Positions 7,451 through 16,228 of a DNA stretch of 64,000 nucleotides are shown here, in pieces (positions within the stretch are counted from its first letter, which is position 1; the number at the start of each line of letters is the position of its first letter). The position numbers were made by a program, and so were the translations under genes. The notes under the pieces are model-generated. The model was not told where the DNA came from and searched no databases. It saw only the letters and a program-made list of their open reading frames with translations. This DNA is from Rhizobium leguminosarum bv. trifolii WSM1325 (GTDB lineage: Bacteria; Pseudomonadota; Alphaproteobacteria; Rhizobiales; Rhizobiaceae), in contig CP001622.1 in the NCBI GenBank assembly GCA_000023185.1, forward strand, positions 868,001-932,000, written 5' to 3'.

Positions 7451-7939
7451 ATGTCTATAATTTCAGCACGGCGGCTAGAGCAATTCCAGCAAAAGTGCAT
7501 AGCGGTTTTGCGTCCGGAATCGCGTGAAAACAAAAAGATAGAGCATTTCCGTGGTTCGAAGAAAAACGGAAATACTCTAGTGGCTGCGGCCATGCTTTCG
7601 ATGGCTTTCGCCACCGGCGCAATTGCTCATCACGGCTGGTCCTGGGCCGAGGCGGATCAGATCGAACTGCGCGGCACCATCGAGAAGATCTCCATGGGCG
7701 GACCGCATCCAACGCTCGATATCGCCACCGCCGATGACGGCGTCTGGCTCGTCGAACTCGGCAATCCGCGCCAGACGGAACGCTCCGGTTTCGTCGAAGG
7801 TGTGGCCAAGCCCGGCGACCAGGTGGTGGCCCTTGGAAACCGTTCGCAGGATCCAAAAGAAAAGCGGCTGAAGGCGGTGCGCCTCACCATCGGCGAGAAG
7901 CGCTACGATATCTATCCCGACCGCATCAAGACGAACTGA
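7451..7939 (+). CDS. DUF6152-like small exported protein, interrupted in frame by a repeat element
   Basis: The C-terminal about 115 residues (HHGWSWAEADQIELRGTIEKI onward) look like a small periplasmic domain of the DUF6152 type; the function is unknown. A strong AGGGAGG site (7439-7445) points to ATG 7451, but the first 43 codons are mostly palindromic repeat DNA (7475-7580). Removing 102 bp (7475-7576) keeps the frame and yields MSIISARRLVAAAMLSMAF followed by ATGAIA, a textbook signal peptide cleaved before HHGW, for a 128-residue precursor. The present 162-residue product may not be exported unless translation begins at GTG 7580 or ATG 7592, neither of which has a ribosome-binding site. 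A membrane-protein gene follows 19 bp later. Confidence 0.75.
   Translation: MSIISARRLEQFQQKCIAVLRPESRENKKIEHFRGSKKNGNTLVAAAMLSMAFATGAIAHHGWSWAEADQIELRGTIEKISMGGPHPTLDIATADDGVWLVELGNPRQTERSGFVEGVAKPGDQVVALGNRSQDPKEKRLKAVRLTIGEKRYDIYPDRIKTN
7475..7580 (+). repeat. Palindromic repeat element inserted inside a coding sequence
   Basis: The element begins CTAGAGCAATTCCAGC and ends ATACTCTAG. It contains GAGCAATTCC and a second hairpin, TAGAGCATTTCCGT (7539-7552) facing ACGGAAATACTCTA (7566-7579). Related copies lie at 16776-16862 and 17871-18070. Size, palindromic ends and intergenic distribution resemble the rhizobial RIME elements as I remember them. CTAG is present at both edges, either as a 4-bp target duplication or as part of the inverted ends. 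The net insertion of 102 bp preserves the reading frame of the host gene. Confidence 0.8.
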
Positions 7940-7958
7940 CCTCTGGGCGAACTGAGCT

Positions 7959-8432
7959 GTGATCGACATTCTCGAATGGCTGTCGGCAACGACACCTGCG
8001 GTCGCGCTCCGGCGCTCCGGAACACTCTACATGTTCGTCAACGCAGCCCATATCCTGGCGATCGGCCTCTTGCTCGGCGCCATCCTGCCGCTCGATCTGA
8101 GGCTCGCCGGCTTCTTCCGCAAGGTGCCGGTTGAGATCGTCGCGCCGTTTCTGTCACGCGCCGCCGGCGTCGGCCTTGCCGCGGCTATTGTCACCGGCTT
8201 CTGCCTCTTCAGCGTCCGGGCGGTCGAATATGCCGGCAATTCCGCCTTCCTTGCCAAGCTCGGGCTGATCGCCCTCGGCATTCTCAACCTGTCGATTGTG
8301 CATCTCGGGCGAGGGTGGAAAATGGTGCTTTCCCTAGGCATGGTCCGGCCTGGCCTGCGCTTCTCCGCCGCCCTGTCTGCCGCCATCTGGATTGCCGCCG
8401 TGATCGCCGGACGATGGATCGGGTTTCTTTAG
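7959..8432 (+). CDS. Small four-helix membrane protein of unknown function
   Basis: This 157-residue protein has four predicted membrane helices, near residues 28-46 (LYMFVNAAHILAIGLLLGA), 68-88, 98-115 and 135-155. It starts with GTG 7959, 19 bp after the DUF6152-like gene, so the two are probably co-transcribed. I recall small DUF6644/DUF2214-like membrane proteins next to DUF6152 genes in Rhizobiales, but the assignment is tentative. There are no catalytic motifs. A role with the exported partner, for example binding or moving a small ligand at the inner membrane, is only a guess from context. Confidence 0.75.
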   Translation: MIDILEWLSATTPAVALRRSGTLYMFVNAAHILAIGLLLGAILPLDLRLAGFFRKVPVEIVAPFLSRAAGVGLAAAIVTGFCLFSVRAVEYAGNSAFLAKLGLIALGILNLSIVHLGRGWKMVLSLGMVRPGLRFSAALSAAIWIAAVIAGRWIGFL

Positions 8433-8533
8433 GGAATTAGCGAGCTGTCGGCGCGCGCCCGTCCGAGGCACTGCGGGTTCAACATGCTTGTTCGAATTCA
8501 TCGCCCGAATCCTCTGCCGCGCCCATCCCACGG

Positions 8534-9073
8534 TCAGCCTCGCAGCATGCGACGAGCTTCATAAGCTTCCAGGAATTCCGGAGAGGCGACGTCATCGGCC
8601 AGCGCGCGAAGCGCAGAAGCGGAAGGACCCAGCACCACCTCGACGCGCTGATTGGCATCAGCCCACAGGGCCAATGCCTCGTGCAGACGGTGTTCACCAT
8701 GCGTCGTCAGCGTCGCATGCTTCGTGCGGCCATCGTGTTCGTCCGGCATGAGCCCGACCAGTCCGTCCCGGACCAGCGGGCGAAGTGCGTGGGTCAAAGC
8801 AGAGATGCTGACGGCAAGGCGCTCGGCCAGGGATTGCAGGGTGGGCCATTGATGGCCGCCTTCGCGCAACGCAGCTATCTGGGTCAGAAGCCCGACCTGG
8901 GTGGCCTTCAGGCCGGTTGGCGCTACCGCATCGTCATAGAGTTGGCCTAGTCGCCGTGACGCGCGTCGAAGAGCGGTGTTGGTGCACAAAAGTTCGGACA
9001 GGAGTTCGGGCGAACTCAGCCTGCCCCCACGCAGTTCCTCTCCGAGATTGCCAATCGAAAGTTTCTTACCCAT
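8534..9073 (-). CDS. MarR-family transcriptional repressor
   Basis: The 179-residue protein shows a MarR winged helix-turn-helix around residues 75-125 (LQSLAERLAVSISALTHALRPLVRDGLV, then the wing with PDEHDGRTKHATLT). Flanking helices would form the dimer interface. It is divergent from an SDR gene with an 89-bp gap that holds two copies of a TTGAG-CTCA inverted repeat, so repression of the SDR and reductase genes and of itself is likely. MarR proteins commonly respond to phenolic or electrophilic compounds, which fits the redox enzymes downstream. The ligand is unknown. Confidence 0.88.
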   Translation of the reverse strand: MGKKLSIGNLGEELRGGRLSSPELLSELLCTNTALRRASRRLGQLYDDAVAPTGLKATQVGLLTQIAALREGGHQWPTLQSLAERLAVSISALTHALRPLVRDGLVGLMPDEHDGRTKHATLTTHGEHRLHEALALWADANQRVEVVLGPSASALRALADDVASPEFLEAYEARRMLRG

Positions 9074-9086
9074 CTCACTAAAATAG

Positions 9087-9145
9087 TTGAGGGCTCATCC
9101 ATTGACAAGAGGACATCGCGACCATACGTAAACTTGAGCACTCAA
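9087..9145. promoter_or_regulatory. Paired TTGAG-nn-CTCA operators between MarR and SDR genes
   Basis: TTGAGGGCTCAT (9087-9098) and the perfect palindrome TTGAGCACTCAA (9134-9145) lie 47 bp apart, centre to centre, one near each divergent start codon. They are the obvious MarR binding-site candidates; the regulator-site link is inferred from symmetry and position. Confidence 0.65.
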
Positions 9146-9162
9146 CCAAATAGGATTTTGAC

Positions 9163-9963
9163 ATGTCTGCATCATCGCTCAAGCCCGTCGCCCTCGTCAC
9201 TGGCGCCTCCGCTGGCATCGGCGCCATCTACGCCGCGCGTCTCGCCGAAAAGGGGTATGACCTCATCCTCGTCGCCCGGCGGGCCGATCGTCTGAAGGCG
9301 CTCTCGGACAAGCTCGGCGCTGCCCACGGCACGAAAGTCGAGGTCGTGGAAGCCGACCTAACGAAAGACGCCGACGTCAACCGCGTCGAAAAGGTGCTGA
9401 AGGAAAATTCAGCGATCACGCTCCTCGTCAACAACGCCGGCAACTCGACCTTGGCTCCGGTCGCCAAGACTACTGAGGAAGACGCGGCCGCGATGATCGC
9501 GCTCAACGTCACTGCGCTCACGCGGCTGACACACGCCGTTCTGCCTGCATTCCTCAGCCGCAACCACGGCGCGATCATCAACGTCGCTTCGGTCTTGTCC
9601 TTTCATGCCCTGCCGATCAGCGCGATCTACAGCGGCACCAAGGGCTATGTGATGAACTTCAGCCGGGGTCTGCAGCAGGAGCTGGCTGAGACCAATGTCC
9701 GCCTGCAGCTCGTGATGCCGGCGGCCACGGCGACGGAACTCTGGGATTTGTCGGGCGTGCCGCTGGCGTCGCTCAACCAGGCGACCGTCATGACGTCCGA
9801 AAACCTGGTCGACGCCGCCCTGGCCGGTTTCGACAAGGGCGAAGATATCACGCTGCCATCCGTTGCCGACGCCAGTCTCTGGGACAAGTTCGACCAGGCC
9901 CGATCCACACTGTTCGCCGCGACGCAGACCGGTGAACCTGCACCGCGTTACCGCGCCGTCTAG
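9163..9963 (+). CDS. Short-chain dehydrogenase/reductase (SDR family)
   Basis: This 266-residue classical SDR has the TGASAGIG cofactor motif (about residues 14-21), NNAG (about 90-93), and the catalytic Ser with Tyr-x-x-x-Lys in IYSGTKGYV (about 159-167). It would oxidise or reduce an alcohol or carbonyl with NAD(P)H in the cytoplasm; the substrate is unknown. It is expressed divergently from the MarR gene, and an Old Yellow Enzyme gene follows about 95 bp later. Together these suggest a MarR-controlled response to reactive carbonyl or enone compounds. Confidence 0.92.
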   Translation: MSASSLKPVALVTGASAGIGAIYAARLAEKGYDLILVARRADRLKALSDKLGAAHGTKVEVVEADLTKDADVNRVEKVLKENSAITLLVNNAGNSTLAPVAKTTEEDAAAMIALNVTALTRLTHAVLPAFLSRNHGAIINVASVLSFHALPISAIYSGTKGYVMNFSRGLQQELAETNVRLQLVMPAATATELWDLSGVPLASLNQATVMTSENLVDAALAGFDKGEDITLPSVADASLWDKFDQARSTLFAATQTGEPAPRYRAV

Positions 9964-10057
9964 ACACCCCGAAGGATCGAGCGCGCGGATTAACCCCTAC
10001 GCCAGCGGCGTCGGCAGATCCGTGCGGTTGATTGATATTCATTTCAAGGAGATTCTA

Positions 10058-11155
10058 TTGCCCAGCCTGTTCGACCAATTCACGCTGAAAGGCGTCATCC
10101 TCCGAAACCGCATCGCGGTATCCCCCATGTGTCAATACTCCGCGACTGATGGCGTTCCGAACGACTGGCACGCCGCCCATCTCACAAGCTTGGCGCGCGG
10201 TGGCGCTGGCCTTGTCAATGTCGAAGCCACGGCTGTCTCTCCGGAGGGGCGTATCACGCCGGGCTGCACCGGTCTTTGGAATGATGTCCAGGCCGAGGCC
10301 TTTGGGCCGATTGTCGCCGGTATCGAAAAGGCGGGCGCGGTCGCAGGGATCCAGATCGGTCACGCCGGCCGCAAGGCCAGTGCAAACCGCCCTTGGGAAG
10401 GCGACGATCATATCGCCGATAGCGATCCGCGCGGCTGGGAAACCATCGCACCGTCCGCCATCGCGTTCGGCGGCGGCTTGGCCAAGGTACCGCGCGCCAT
10501 GACGAAGGCCGACATAGATCGCGTTCGTGGCGATTTTGTCGCTGCAGCGATCCACGCGCGCGACATCGGATTCCGCTGGCTCGTGTTGCATTTTGCTCAC
10601 GGCTATCTCGGCCAGAGCTTCTTCTCGCCGCATTCGAACCAGCGAGACGACGAATATGGCGGCAGCGCCGATAACCGTGGACGCTTCCTCCTCGAGACGC
10701 TGGCGGCCGTTCGTGAGGTCTGGCCCGAGGATCGTCCGCTGACGGCTCGCTTCGGCGTCATCGAGTTTGACGGTCGCGACCAGGAAACCCTGCAGGACGC
10801 GATCGATCTCGTCGGAAAATTCAAGAAGGCCGGCCTCGACTTCATCGACGTCAGCCTCGGCTTCTCAACCCCAGCCGCCAATATTCCCTGGGGCCCGGGG
10901 TTCATCGCGCCTTACGCCGATCAGGTCCGCAAGGCCACTGGCCTCCCCGGTGCCGCAAGTTGGAACATCACTCAGCCGGAGCAAGCGGACGAACTCATCC
11001 GAAGCGGGCAGCTTGACCTGGTTATGATCGGCAAAGCGATGCTCGCCAATCCGCATTGGCCCTACCAAGCCGCGCGCAAGCTCGGTGTCGAGCGTCCGTC
11101 CTGGACATTGCCTGCCCCCTACGCACATTGGCTCGCATCCTACCGCGCTGCCTGA
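10058..11155 (+). CDS. NADH:flavin oxidoreductase, Old Yellow Enzyme (YqjM-like)
   Basis: This 365-residue FMN-dependent TIM-barrel protein reduces activated C=C bonds of enones or similar electrophiles. Visible markers are LFDQFTLKGVILRNRIAVSPMCQYSA at the start, QIGHAGRKAS, the substrate-side stretch LHFAHGYLGQSFFSP, DDEYGGSADNRGRF and the C-terminal flavin segment DLVMIGKAMLANPHWP. I choose TTG 10058 because AAGGAG lies 7 bases upstream and homologs start near PSLFDQF; the longer frame overlaps the SDR gene. The usual HGAHGYL active-site stretch reads HFAHGYL here. It is probably in one transcription unit with the SDR. Confidence 0.92.
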   Translation: MPSLFDQFTLKGVILRNRIAVSPMCQYSATDGVPNDWHAAHLTSLARGGAGLVNVEATAVSPEGRITPGCTGLWNDVQAEAFGPIVAGIEKAGAVAGIQIGHAGRKASANRPWEGDDHIADSDPRGWETIAPSAIAFGGGLAKVPRAMTKADIDRVRGDFVAAAIHARDIGFRWLVLHFAHGYLGQSFFSPHSNQRDDEYGGSADNRGRFLLETLAAVREVWPEDRPLTARFGVIEFDGRDQETLQDAIDLVGKFKKAGLDFIDVSLGFSTPAANIPWGPGFIAPYADQVRKATGLPGAASWNITQPEQADELIRSGQLDLVMIGKAMLANPHWPYQAARKLGVERPSWTLPAPYAHWLASYRAA

Positions 11156-11182
11156 GCGATCGGGGCTCTCGAACATCGTTGA

Positions 11183-11222
11183 GGGCCCTTGTCTCTTCGC
11201 TTTAAAAAACGAACCAAGGCCC
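11183..11222 (+). terminator. Possible terminator hairpin after the Old Yellow Enzyme gene
   Basis: GGGCCCTTG (11183-11191) can pair with CCAAGGCCC (11214-11222) with one bulge around a loop containing TTTAAAAAAC. It sits 28 bp past the stop codon. The long loop makes this a moderate call. Confidence 0.4.
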
Positions 11223-11321
11223 GCTGATTCATGGGCGTCAGACGGTTGGGCCGTGACGGGCGTTTGTGAAGGCTTTCGGTACCTGCATAGACGGACAAAG
11301 TAACGTCGGACGGCTCGCTTC

Positions 11322-12971
11322 TTATCGATCGCTGACGGCCGCGCGCGGGTTGACCCAGGGTTCCTGGTTCGAACGCGCCAGCGGTTGTTTGCCGAGGATA
11401 TGGTCGGCGGCCTTCTCTCCGGTCATGATCGAGGGGCCGTTCAAATTGCCATAAGTGACGTGCGGGAAGATCGAGCTGTCGGCGACGCGCAGGCCATCGA
11501 TGCCGATCACCCGCGTTTGCGGATCGACCACCGCCATCGGATCGTCCTTGGCGCCCATCCGGCAGGTGCCGCAGGGGTGATAGGCGCTTTCCAGATGTTC
11601 GCGCAGGAAGGCGTCGATCTCTTCGTCGCTTTGCACGCTTTCGCCCGGCTGGATCTCCGGGCCGCGATAGTCGTTGAAGGCCGTCTGCCCGAAGATTTCG
11701 CGGGTGAGGCGCACGCAGTGGCGGAATTTCTCCCAATCCTCGGCATGGCTCATATAGTTGAAGCGCAGCACCGGGTCGGCCTTGGGATCGGCGGAGCGCA
11801 AGCTCACGCTGCCGCGCGATTTCGACAGGTTATAGCCGACATGAACCTGGAAGCCGTGGCTTTTCGCGGCCGCCTTGCCGTCATAGCTGATCGCCACCGG
11901 CAGGAAATGATACTGGATGTCGGGCTGCTTCAGCCCCGGCGCCGAGCGCAGGAAGGCGCAGGCCTCGAACTGGTTGGAGGCGCCGAGCCCGCCGCGCGAG
12001 AGCAGCCATTGGGCGCCCGCCACCCCCTGCCAGAACCACGGCAGCCAGGAATAGAGCGACACCGGCTTGGTGCTCACCTGCTGGAAGTAGAATTCCATAT
12101 GGTCCTGCAAGTTGGCGCCGACGCCCGGCCGGTCGGCCTTCACCGTAATGCCCATGTCCTGCAGATGTTGGCCGGGACCGATGCCCGACAGCATCAAGAG
12201 CTTCGGCGAATTGAAAGAGGAGGCCGAGACGATCACCTCGCGGTTCGCCTTCAGCACCTCGATCCTGCCGTTGCGTTCAATCTCGACGCCGGTCGCCCGC
12301 CCGTCCTCGATCACGATCTTCTGCGCAAAGCCATAGACGATCCTGACATTGTCACGCTTCAGCGCCGGTCTCAGATAGGCGTTGGCGGCAGACCAGCGGC
12401 GGCCGCCGAAGATGGTCTGCTCCATCAGACCGAAGCCTTCCTGCTTGCTGCCGTTGTAATCCTCCGTCGTCTCGAAGCCCGCCTGTTTGCCGGCCTCGAC
12501 GAAGGCGCGGAAGAGCGGATTGGTGAAGCCGCCGCGCTGGACATGCAGCGGCCCATCGGTGCCGCGCCAGCCCTCTTCGCCGCCATGCGAATGTTCCATC
12601 CGCTTGAAATAGGGAAGTACATCGGCATAGGCCCAGCCGCTGGCGCCGAGCTCCTCCCAGCGGTTGAAGTCCTCGGCATGGCCGCGCACATAGACCATGC
12701 CGTTGATCGACGAGGAGCCGCCGATCACCTTGCCGCGCGGCGCGGTGATGCGCCGGTTGTTGAGGTTCGCCTCGGGCTCGGACAGATAACCCCAATTATA
12801 TCTCTTCATGCTCATCGGCCAGGCAAGGGCTGCCGGCATCTGGATGAACGGCCCGAAATCGCTGCCACCGGCCTCGATGACGATGACACTGTTCTTGCCG
12901 TCTTCCGACAAGCGGTAGGCGAGGGCGGAGCCGGCGGAGCCCGAGCCGATGATGACGAAATCTGCTTGCAT
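11322..12971 (-). CDS. betA: Choline dehydrogenase
   Basis: BetA is a membrane-associated FAD enzyme of the GMC family that oxidises choline to betaine aldehyde. The 549-residue protein starts [21 protein letters not shown] with the FAD-binding GSGSAG at 9-14. It has the GMC signature around [20 protein letters not shown] and the C-terminal catalytic His region ([12 protein letters not shown]). ATG 12971 is chosen by match to family length; a nine-residue longer frame exists. It is the last gene of betI-betB-betA, with a 250-bp gap to betB that holds a repeat element. The product pathway gives glycine betaine for osmoprotection and as a carbon and nitrogen source. Confidence 0.96.
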   Translation of the reverse strand: MQADFVIIGSGSAGSALAYRLSEDGKNSVIVIEAGGSDFGPFIQMPAALAWPMSMKRYNWGYLSEPEANLNNRRITAPRGKVIGGSSSINGMVYVRGHAEDFNRWEELGASGWAYADVLPYFKRMEHSHGGEEGWRGTDGPLHVQRGGFTNPLFRAFVEAGKQAGFETTEDYNGSKQEGFGLMEQTIFGGRRWSAANAYLRPALKRDNVRIVYGFAQKIVIEDGRATGVEIERNGRIEVLKANREVIVSASSFNSPKLLMLSGIGPGQHLQDMGITVKADRPGVGANLQDHMEFYFQQVSTKPVSLYSWLPWFWQGVAGAQWLLSRGGLGASNQFEACAFLRSAPGLKQPDIQYHFLPVAISYDGKAAAKSHGFQVHVGYNLSKSRGSVSLRSADPKADPVLRFNYMSHAEDWEKFRHCVRLTREIFGQTAFNDYRGPEIQPGESVQSDEEIDAFLREHLESAYHPCGTCRMGAKDDPMAVVDPQTRVIGIDGLRVADSSIFPHVTYGNLNGPSIMTGEKAADHILGKQPLARSNQEPWVNPRAAVSDR

Positions 12972-13027
12972 AGTCTTGTTCCCTCGAGCTGCCATCATCC
13001 GGCTGCTTCTTGTTTTCCCAGAGCCTG

Positions 13028-13195
13028 CCCCTCATCCGCCTGCCGGCACCTTCTCCCCGCTCGCGGGGAGAAGGAGATATGCCGCACCGCGTTCCTTAAC
13101 CTCGACGCTGCTTTGGGGCACGTCCCCTCTCCCCGCGCGCGGGGGTCCGGAGGACGGGTCGAGACGAGTGGCTCGACCCCGTTAGGGTGAGGGGC
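13028..13195 (+). repeat. Long intergenic repeat (CCCCTCATCC family), copy A
   Basis: It starts CCCCTCATCCGCCTGCC, contains the hairpin CTTCTCCCCGC...GCGGGGAGAAGG, a CCCTCTCCCCG segment and ends TTAGGGTGAGGGGC. The same mosaic occurs at 22119-22296 and 46411-46549, and inverted at 25568-25706 and 54266-54434. It fills the gap between betB and betA and could affect the relative level of betA mRNA. Confidence 0.8.
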
Positions 13196-13221
13196 AAAAG
13201 CAAGGGCAGATGTTTTTCAAT

Positions 13222-14685
13222 TCAATAAGGCGCCGCCACCGGCCCCATGCCCACATAAACCGTCTTCAGTTCGGAATAATGCTCCAACGCCGCAAGCGAA
13301 TTCTCGCGGCCGTAGCCGGATTGTTTCGAGCCGCCGAAGGGGATTTCCACCGGGCAGAGATTATAGGTGTTAATCCACAGCGTGCCCGCTTCCAGCCGGT
13401 CGACGACGCGGTGGGCGCGGGTGAGGTCGGCGGTGAAGACGCCGCCGGAAAGGCCGAATTCGCTGGCATTGGCGCGGGCGATCACCTCGTCCTCGGCGTC
13501 GAAATCGAGCACTGACATGACGGGGCCAAAGATTTCCTCGCGGGCGATTGTCATGTCGTCAGTGACATCGGCAAACACCGTCGGCTGCACATAATAGCCT
13601 TCGCCGGAGACGTTGTTCGGAATGCCGCCGCCGGCAATGAGTGTTGCGCCCTCGGCCTTGCCCTTCTCGATATAGGAGATCACCTTCTCGCGCTGCGCCC
13701 AGGAGACCATCGGCCCGACCTGCGTCGCCTCGTCCATCGGATCGCCGATCAGCATCGCCTCGGTGCGGATCTTCAGCCGCTTCAGGAATTCGGCCTTAAC
13801 AGTCTTCTGCACGAAGACGCGCGTGCCGTTCGAGCAGACCTGGCCGGTCGAATAGAAATTGCCGAGCATCGCGCCCCCGACCGCCGAATCGAGATCGGCA
13901 TCGTCGAAGACGATGAGCGGCGACTTGCCGCCGAGTTCCATCGTCACGTGCTTGAGGTTGCCGGCGGCAGCCGCCGCGACCCTGCGCCCCGTCGGCACCG
14001 AGCCGGTCAGCGACACCTTGGCGACATCGGGATGGTTGACGAGCAGCGGTCCGGTGTCGCGGTCGCCCTGGATCACGTTGAAGAGCCCCTTCGGCAGTCC
14101 CGCCTCAAGCAGGATCTCGGCGATCTTCAGCGCGCCGAGCGGGGTGTTCTCGGATGGCTTGAACACCATGGCATTGCCGCAGACAAGCGCCGGCGCAGCT
14201 TTCCAGCAGGCGATCTGCTGCGGATAGTTCCAGGCGCCGATGCCGACGCAGACGCCAAGCGCCACGCGCTTGGTATAGGCAAAGTCCTGGCCGAGCGGGA
14301 TCTGCGAGCCGTTGAGACCGGCCGGCGCGATGCCGCCGAAGAATTCGAAGGCATCGGCGCCCGAGGTCGGGTCGGCGACAACAGTCTCCTGGATCGGCTT
14401 GCCGGTATCGAGCGTCTCGAGTTCGGAGAGCGCCCGGTTTCTCTCGCGCATGATGTCGGCTGCCCGCTTCAGGATGCGCCCGCGCGCCATCGGGCTCATC
14501 GCCGCCCATTCCGGCTGGGCGCGCTTGGCGGCGGCGATCGCCCGTTCGACAATCGCAGGCGTTGCGGCATGCAGCCGGGCGATCACCTCGCCGGTGGCGG
14601 GATAGAGGCTCTCGATGACGGTGCCGTCGGTATCCTCGACATATTCGCCATCGATGAAGTGCGAGGCTTTCGGCTGGGCTTTCAT
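13222..14685 (-). CDS. betB: Betaine aldehyde dehydrogenase
   Basis: BetB oxidises betaine aldehyde to glycine betaine with NAD(P)+ in the cytoplasm. The 487-residue protein has the aldehyde dehydrogenase motifs [10 protein letters not shown], the general-base Glu in MELGGKSPL and the nucleophilic Cys in [12 protein letters not shown]. The length matches the BetB family. Its start (ATG 14685) overlaps the betI stop by four bases (ATGA), so translation is coupled to betI. No betC (choline sulfatase) gene lies between betI and betB, unlike the Sinorhizobium meliloti arrangement. Confidence 0.96.
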   Translation of the reverse strand: MKAQPKASHFIDGEYVEDTDGTVIESLYPATGEVIARLHAATPAIVERAIAAAKRAQPEWAAMSPMARGRILKRAADIMRERNRALSELETLDTGKPIQETVVADPTSGADAFEFFGGIAPAGLNGSQIPLGQDFAYTKRVALGVCVGIGAWNYPQQIACWKAAPALVCGNAMVFKPSENTPLGALKIAEILLEAGLPKGLFNVIQGDRDTGPLLVNHPDVAKVSLTGSVPTGRRVAAAAAGNLKHVTMELGGKSPLIVFDDADLDSAVGGAMLGNFYSTGQVCSNGTRVFVQKTVKAEFLKRLKIRTEAMLIGDPMDEATQVGPMVSWAQREKVISYIEKGKAEGATLIAGGGIPNNVSGEGYYVQPTVFADVTDDMTIAREEIFGPVMSVLDFDAEDEVIARANASEFGLSGGVFTADLTRAHRVVDRLEAGTLWINTYNLCPVEIPFGGSKQSGYGRENSLAALEHYSELKTVYVGMGPVAAPY

Positions 14686-15323
14686 GTCATTTGTCCTTGG
14701 GTGGTTCGATGTGGTCGTCCCTTCTCGCTCCGGGGAGAGGGGGAGGCGGTGGCCAAAAGCGCATTCAGATAATCCTCGGTCAGCGCAATCGAGGCTTCAA
14801 TGCCGATCGGCGCGGATTTCAGACTTTGCCTGATATAGAGCCCGTCGATCATCGCCGCAGCGCCTTCGGCGATGCGTTCTGCGGCGTCAGCTGGCAACAG
14901 CACTTTCAGATCGGCCAGCAGATTGGAGCGCAGCCGCCGCGCATAGATCACCAGGAAGCGCCGCGTCTCTTCCGAGCGCTGTGCTTCGGCGTAAAAGGCA
15001 AGCCAGGCGGCAATCGTCTCCGGCGCGAACTGATCGGCGTGGAAGCTGACACGGATGACGGCCGAAAGCCGGGCGCGCGGCGTCCTGGCGGCCCTGAGTG
15101 CCGCCACCGTATCGTTGCGCAACTGTCGGAGAAGCGAGCGGATCGTTTCGATCAGCAATTGCTCCTTGCTGCCGAAATAATGATGCGCCAGGGCAGGCGA
15201 CACGCCGGCCTGCCGGGCGATGTCGGACATGGTGACGGCAAGCGAGCCGTGATCGCCGATCACCCGCAGCGCCGCATCGACAAGCGCCTTGCGGCGCACC
15301 GGCTCCATTCCGACCTTTGGCAA
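14682..15323 (-). CDS. betI: Choline-responsive TetR repressor
   Basis: BetI represses the bet operon and is released by choline. The 213-residue protein begins [20 protein letters not shown], the BetI signature, with a TetR helix-turn-helix around residues 27-60 ([25 protein letters not shown]). I start at TTG 15323 because AAGGAG lies 7 bases upstream and BetI proteins begin at this Pro-Lys-Val; the upstream ATG at 15377 lies inside the operator. It overlaps betB by four bases. Autoregulation is expected from the operator at 15358-15377. Confidence 0.95.
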   Translation of the reverse strand: MPKVGMEPVRRKALVDAALRVIGDHGSLAVTMSDIARQAGVSPALAHHYFGSKEQLLIETIRSLLRQLRNDTVAALRAARTPRARLSAVIRVSFHADQFAPETIAAWLAFYAEAQRSEETRRFLVIYARRLRSNLLADLKVLLPADAAERIAEGAAAMIDGLYIRQSLKSAPIGIEASIALTEDYLNALLATASPSPRSEKGRPHRTTQGQMT

Positions 15324-15357
15324 CAGACCACTCCTTGAAATCAGCGACAGGTTATTT

Positions 15358-15377
15358 TTGATTGACTGATCAATCAA
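15358..15377 (-). promoter_or_regulatory. BetI operator
   Basis: TTGATTGA (15358-15365) and TCAATCAA (15370-15377) form a perfect 8-bp inverted repeat around CTGA, 35 bp upstream of the betI start. It matches the known BetI-box style (ATTGA/TCAAT repeats). It is also within 90 bp of the divergent HdeD-like gene. Confidence 0.8.
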
Positions 15378-15461
15378 TAAAAATCTTTAGCGATTTGCTC
15401 AGACGCAGATCTTTCCCTGCCGAATTGCTGCAGCATATTCGAATCTGTCAGGAGGTGAGTC

Positions 15462-16010
15462 ATGGCCGATGTCTTCGAGGGAGCGCCGACATCTTCGCTG
15501 CAGTCGAAATGGATCTGGTTTGCCGGTCTCGGCGTGCTGCTGCTCGTCTGCGGTCTGATCGCGCTCGGCAATCTGATGCTCGCCACCGTCGTCTCGGTCT
15601 ATTATGTCGGCATGCTGATGCTGTTCGGCGGCGTTATCTATCTCGTCCATGCCTTCCAGGTGCGCGGCTGGGATCACGTGCTGTTCTGGATACTGAGCGG
15701 CCTGCTCTATGTGCTTGCCGGCATCTGCGCCTTCATCAATCCGATCCTGACCTCGGCGGCGCTGACGCTGTTTCTCTCGCTCTCGCTCGTCGTCGCTGGC
15801 GTCTTCCGTACCTGGGTCGGCATGCGCATGAAGCCGGTCAAGGGCTGGCGCTGGATCGTCGCAAGCGGCGTCATCACCGCCCTTGCGGGTTTCGTCATCG
15901 CGCTCGGCTGGCCGGTGAACAGCCTGTGGATCCTCGGCCTGTTCCTGGCCGCCGATCTCATCGTTCAGGGCTCGACCATGATCGCCTTCGGCCTCGGCAT
16001 CCGCAGTTGA
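15462..16010 (+). CDS. HdeD-like (DUF308) membrane protein
   Basis: This 182-residue inner-membrane protein has six hydrophobic helices in three pairs. They start near residue 18 (WIWFAGLGVLLLVCGLIAL) and repeat the DUF308 pattern of helix, short loop, helix (AGVFRTWVGMR between pairs two and three). In E. coli HdeD is linked to acid resistance; in rhizobia the role is unknown. GGAGG lies 7 bases before ATG 15462. It is divergent from betI and shares its control region, so partial co-regulation by the BetI site is possible but untested. Confidence 0.85.
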   Translation: MADVFEGAPTSSLQSKWIWFAGLGVLLLVCGLIALGNLMLATVVSVYYVGMLMLFGGVIYLVHAFQVRGWDHVLFWILSGLLYVLAGICAFINPILTSAALTLFLSLSLVVAGVFRTWVGMRMKPVKGWRWIVASGVITALAGFVIALGWPVNSLWILGLFLAADLIVQGSTMIAFGLGIRS

Positions 16011-16025
16011 GATTGTGGAGAGCGG

Positions 16026-16065
16026 CCGTTCTTTTTTGACAAGACCCGTTCTTTTTTGACAAGAC
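16026..16065 (+). repeat. 20-bp perfect tandem duplication
   Basis: CCGTTCTTTTTTGACAAGAC occurs twice head to tail (16026-16045 and 16046-16065). Each copy contains TTGACA, a consensus -35 hexamer, upstream of the ParD-like gene. Confidence 0.8.
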
Positions 16066-16228
16066 TAGGACAGGGGATTAGACTGAAGGGGTTACGGGCC
16101 GCTCCCAGCACGCGGACGGTCCTATGTGCGAATGCACCAAGGCACCGGCGAGATCGCCGAGAATGCTGAAAATGGTCATGCGTCCCCCAGAGGCAGGGTT
16201 CTGCCTGATCAGAAAAGGGAGGAAGTTC

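Noticed and set aside
11385..13190. 601-codon plus-strand ORF opposite betA
   Set aside because: Antisense of a strongly conserved gene, with low-complexity His/Arg/Ala-rich translation and no known domain.
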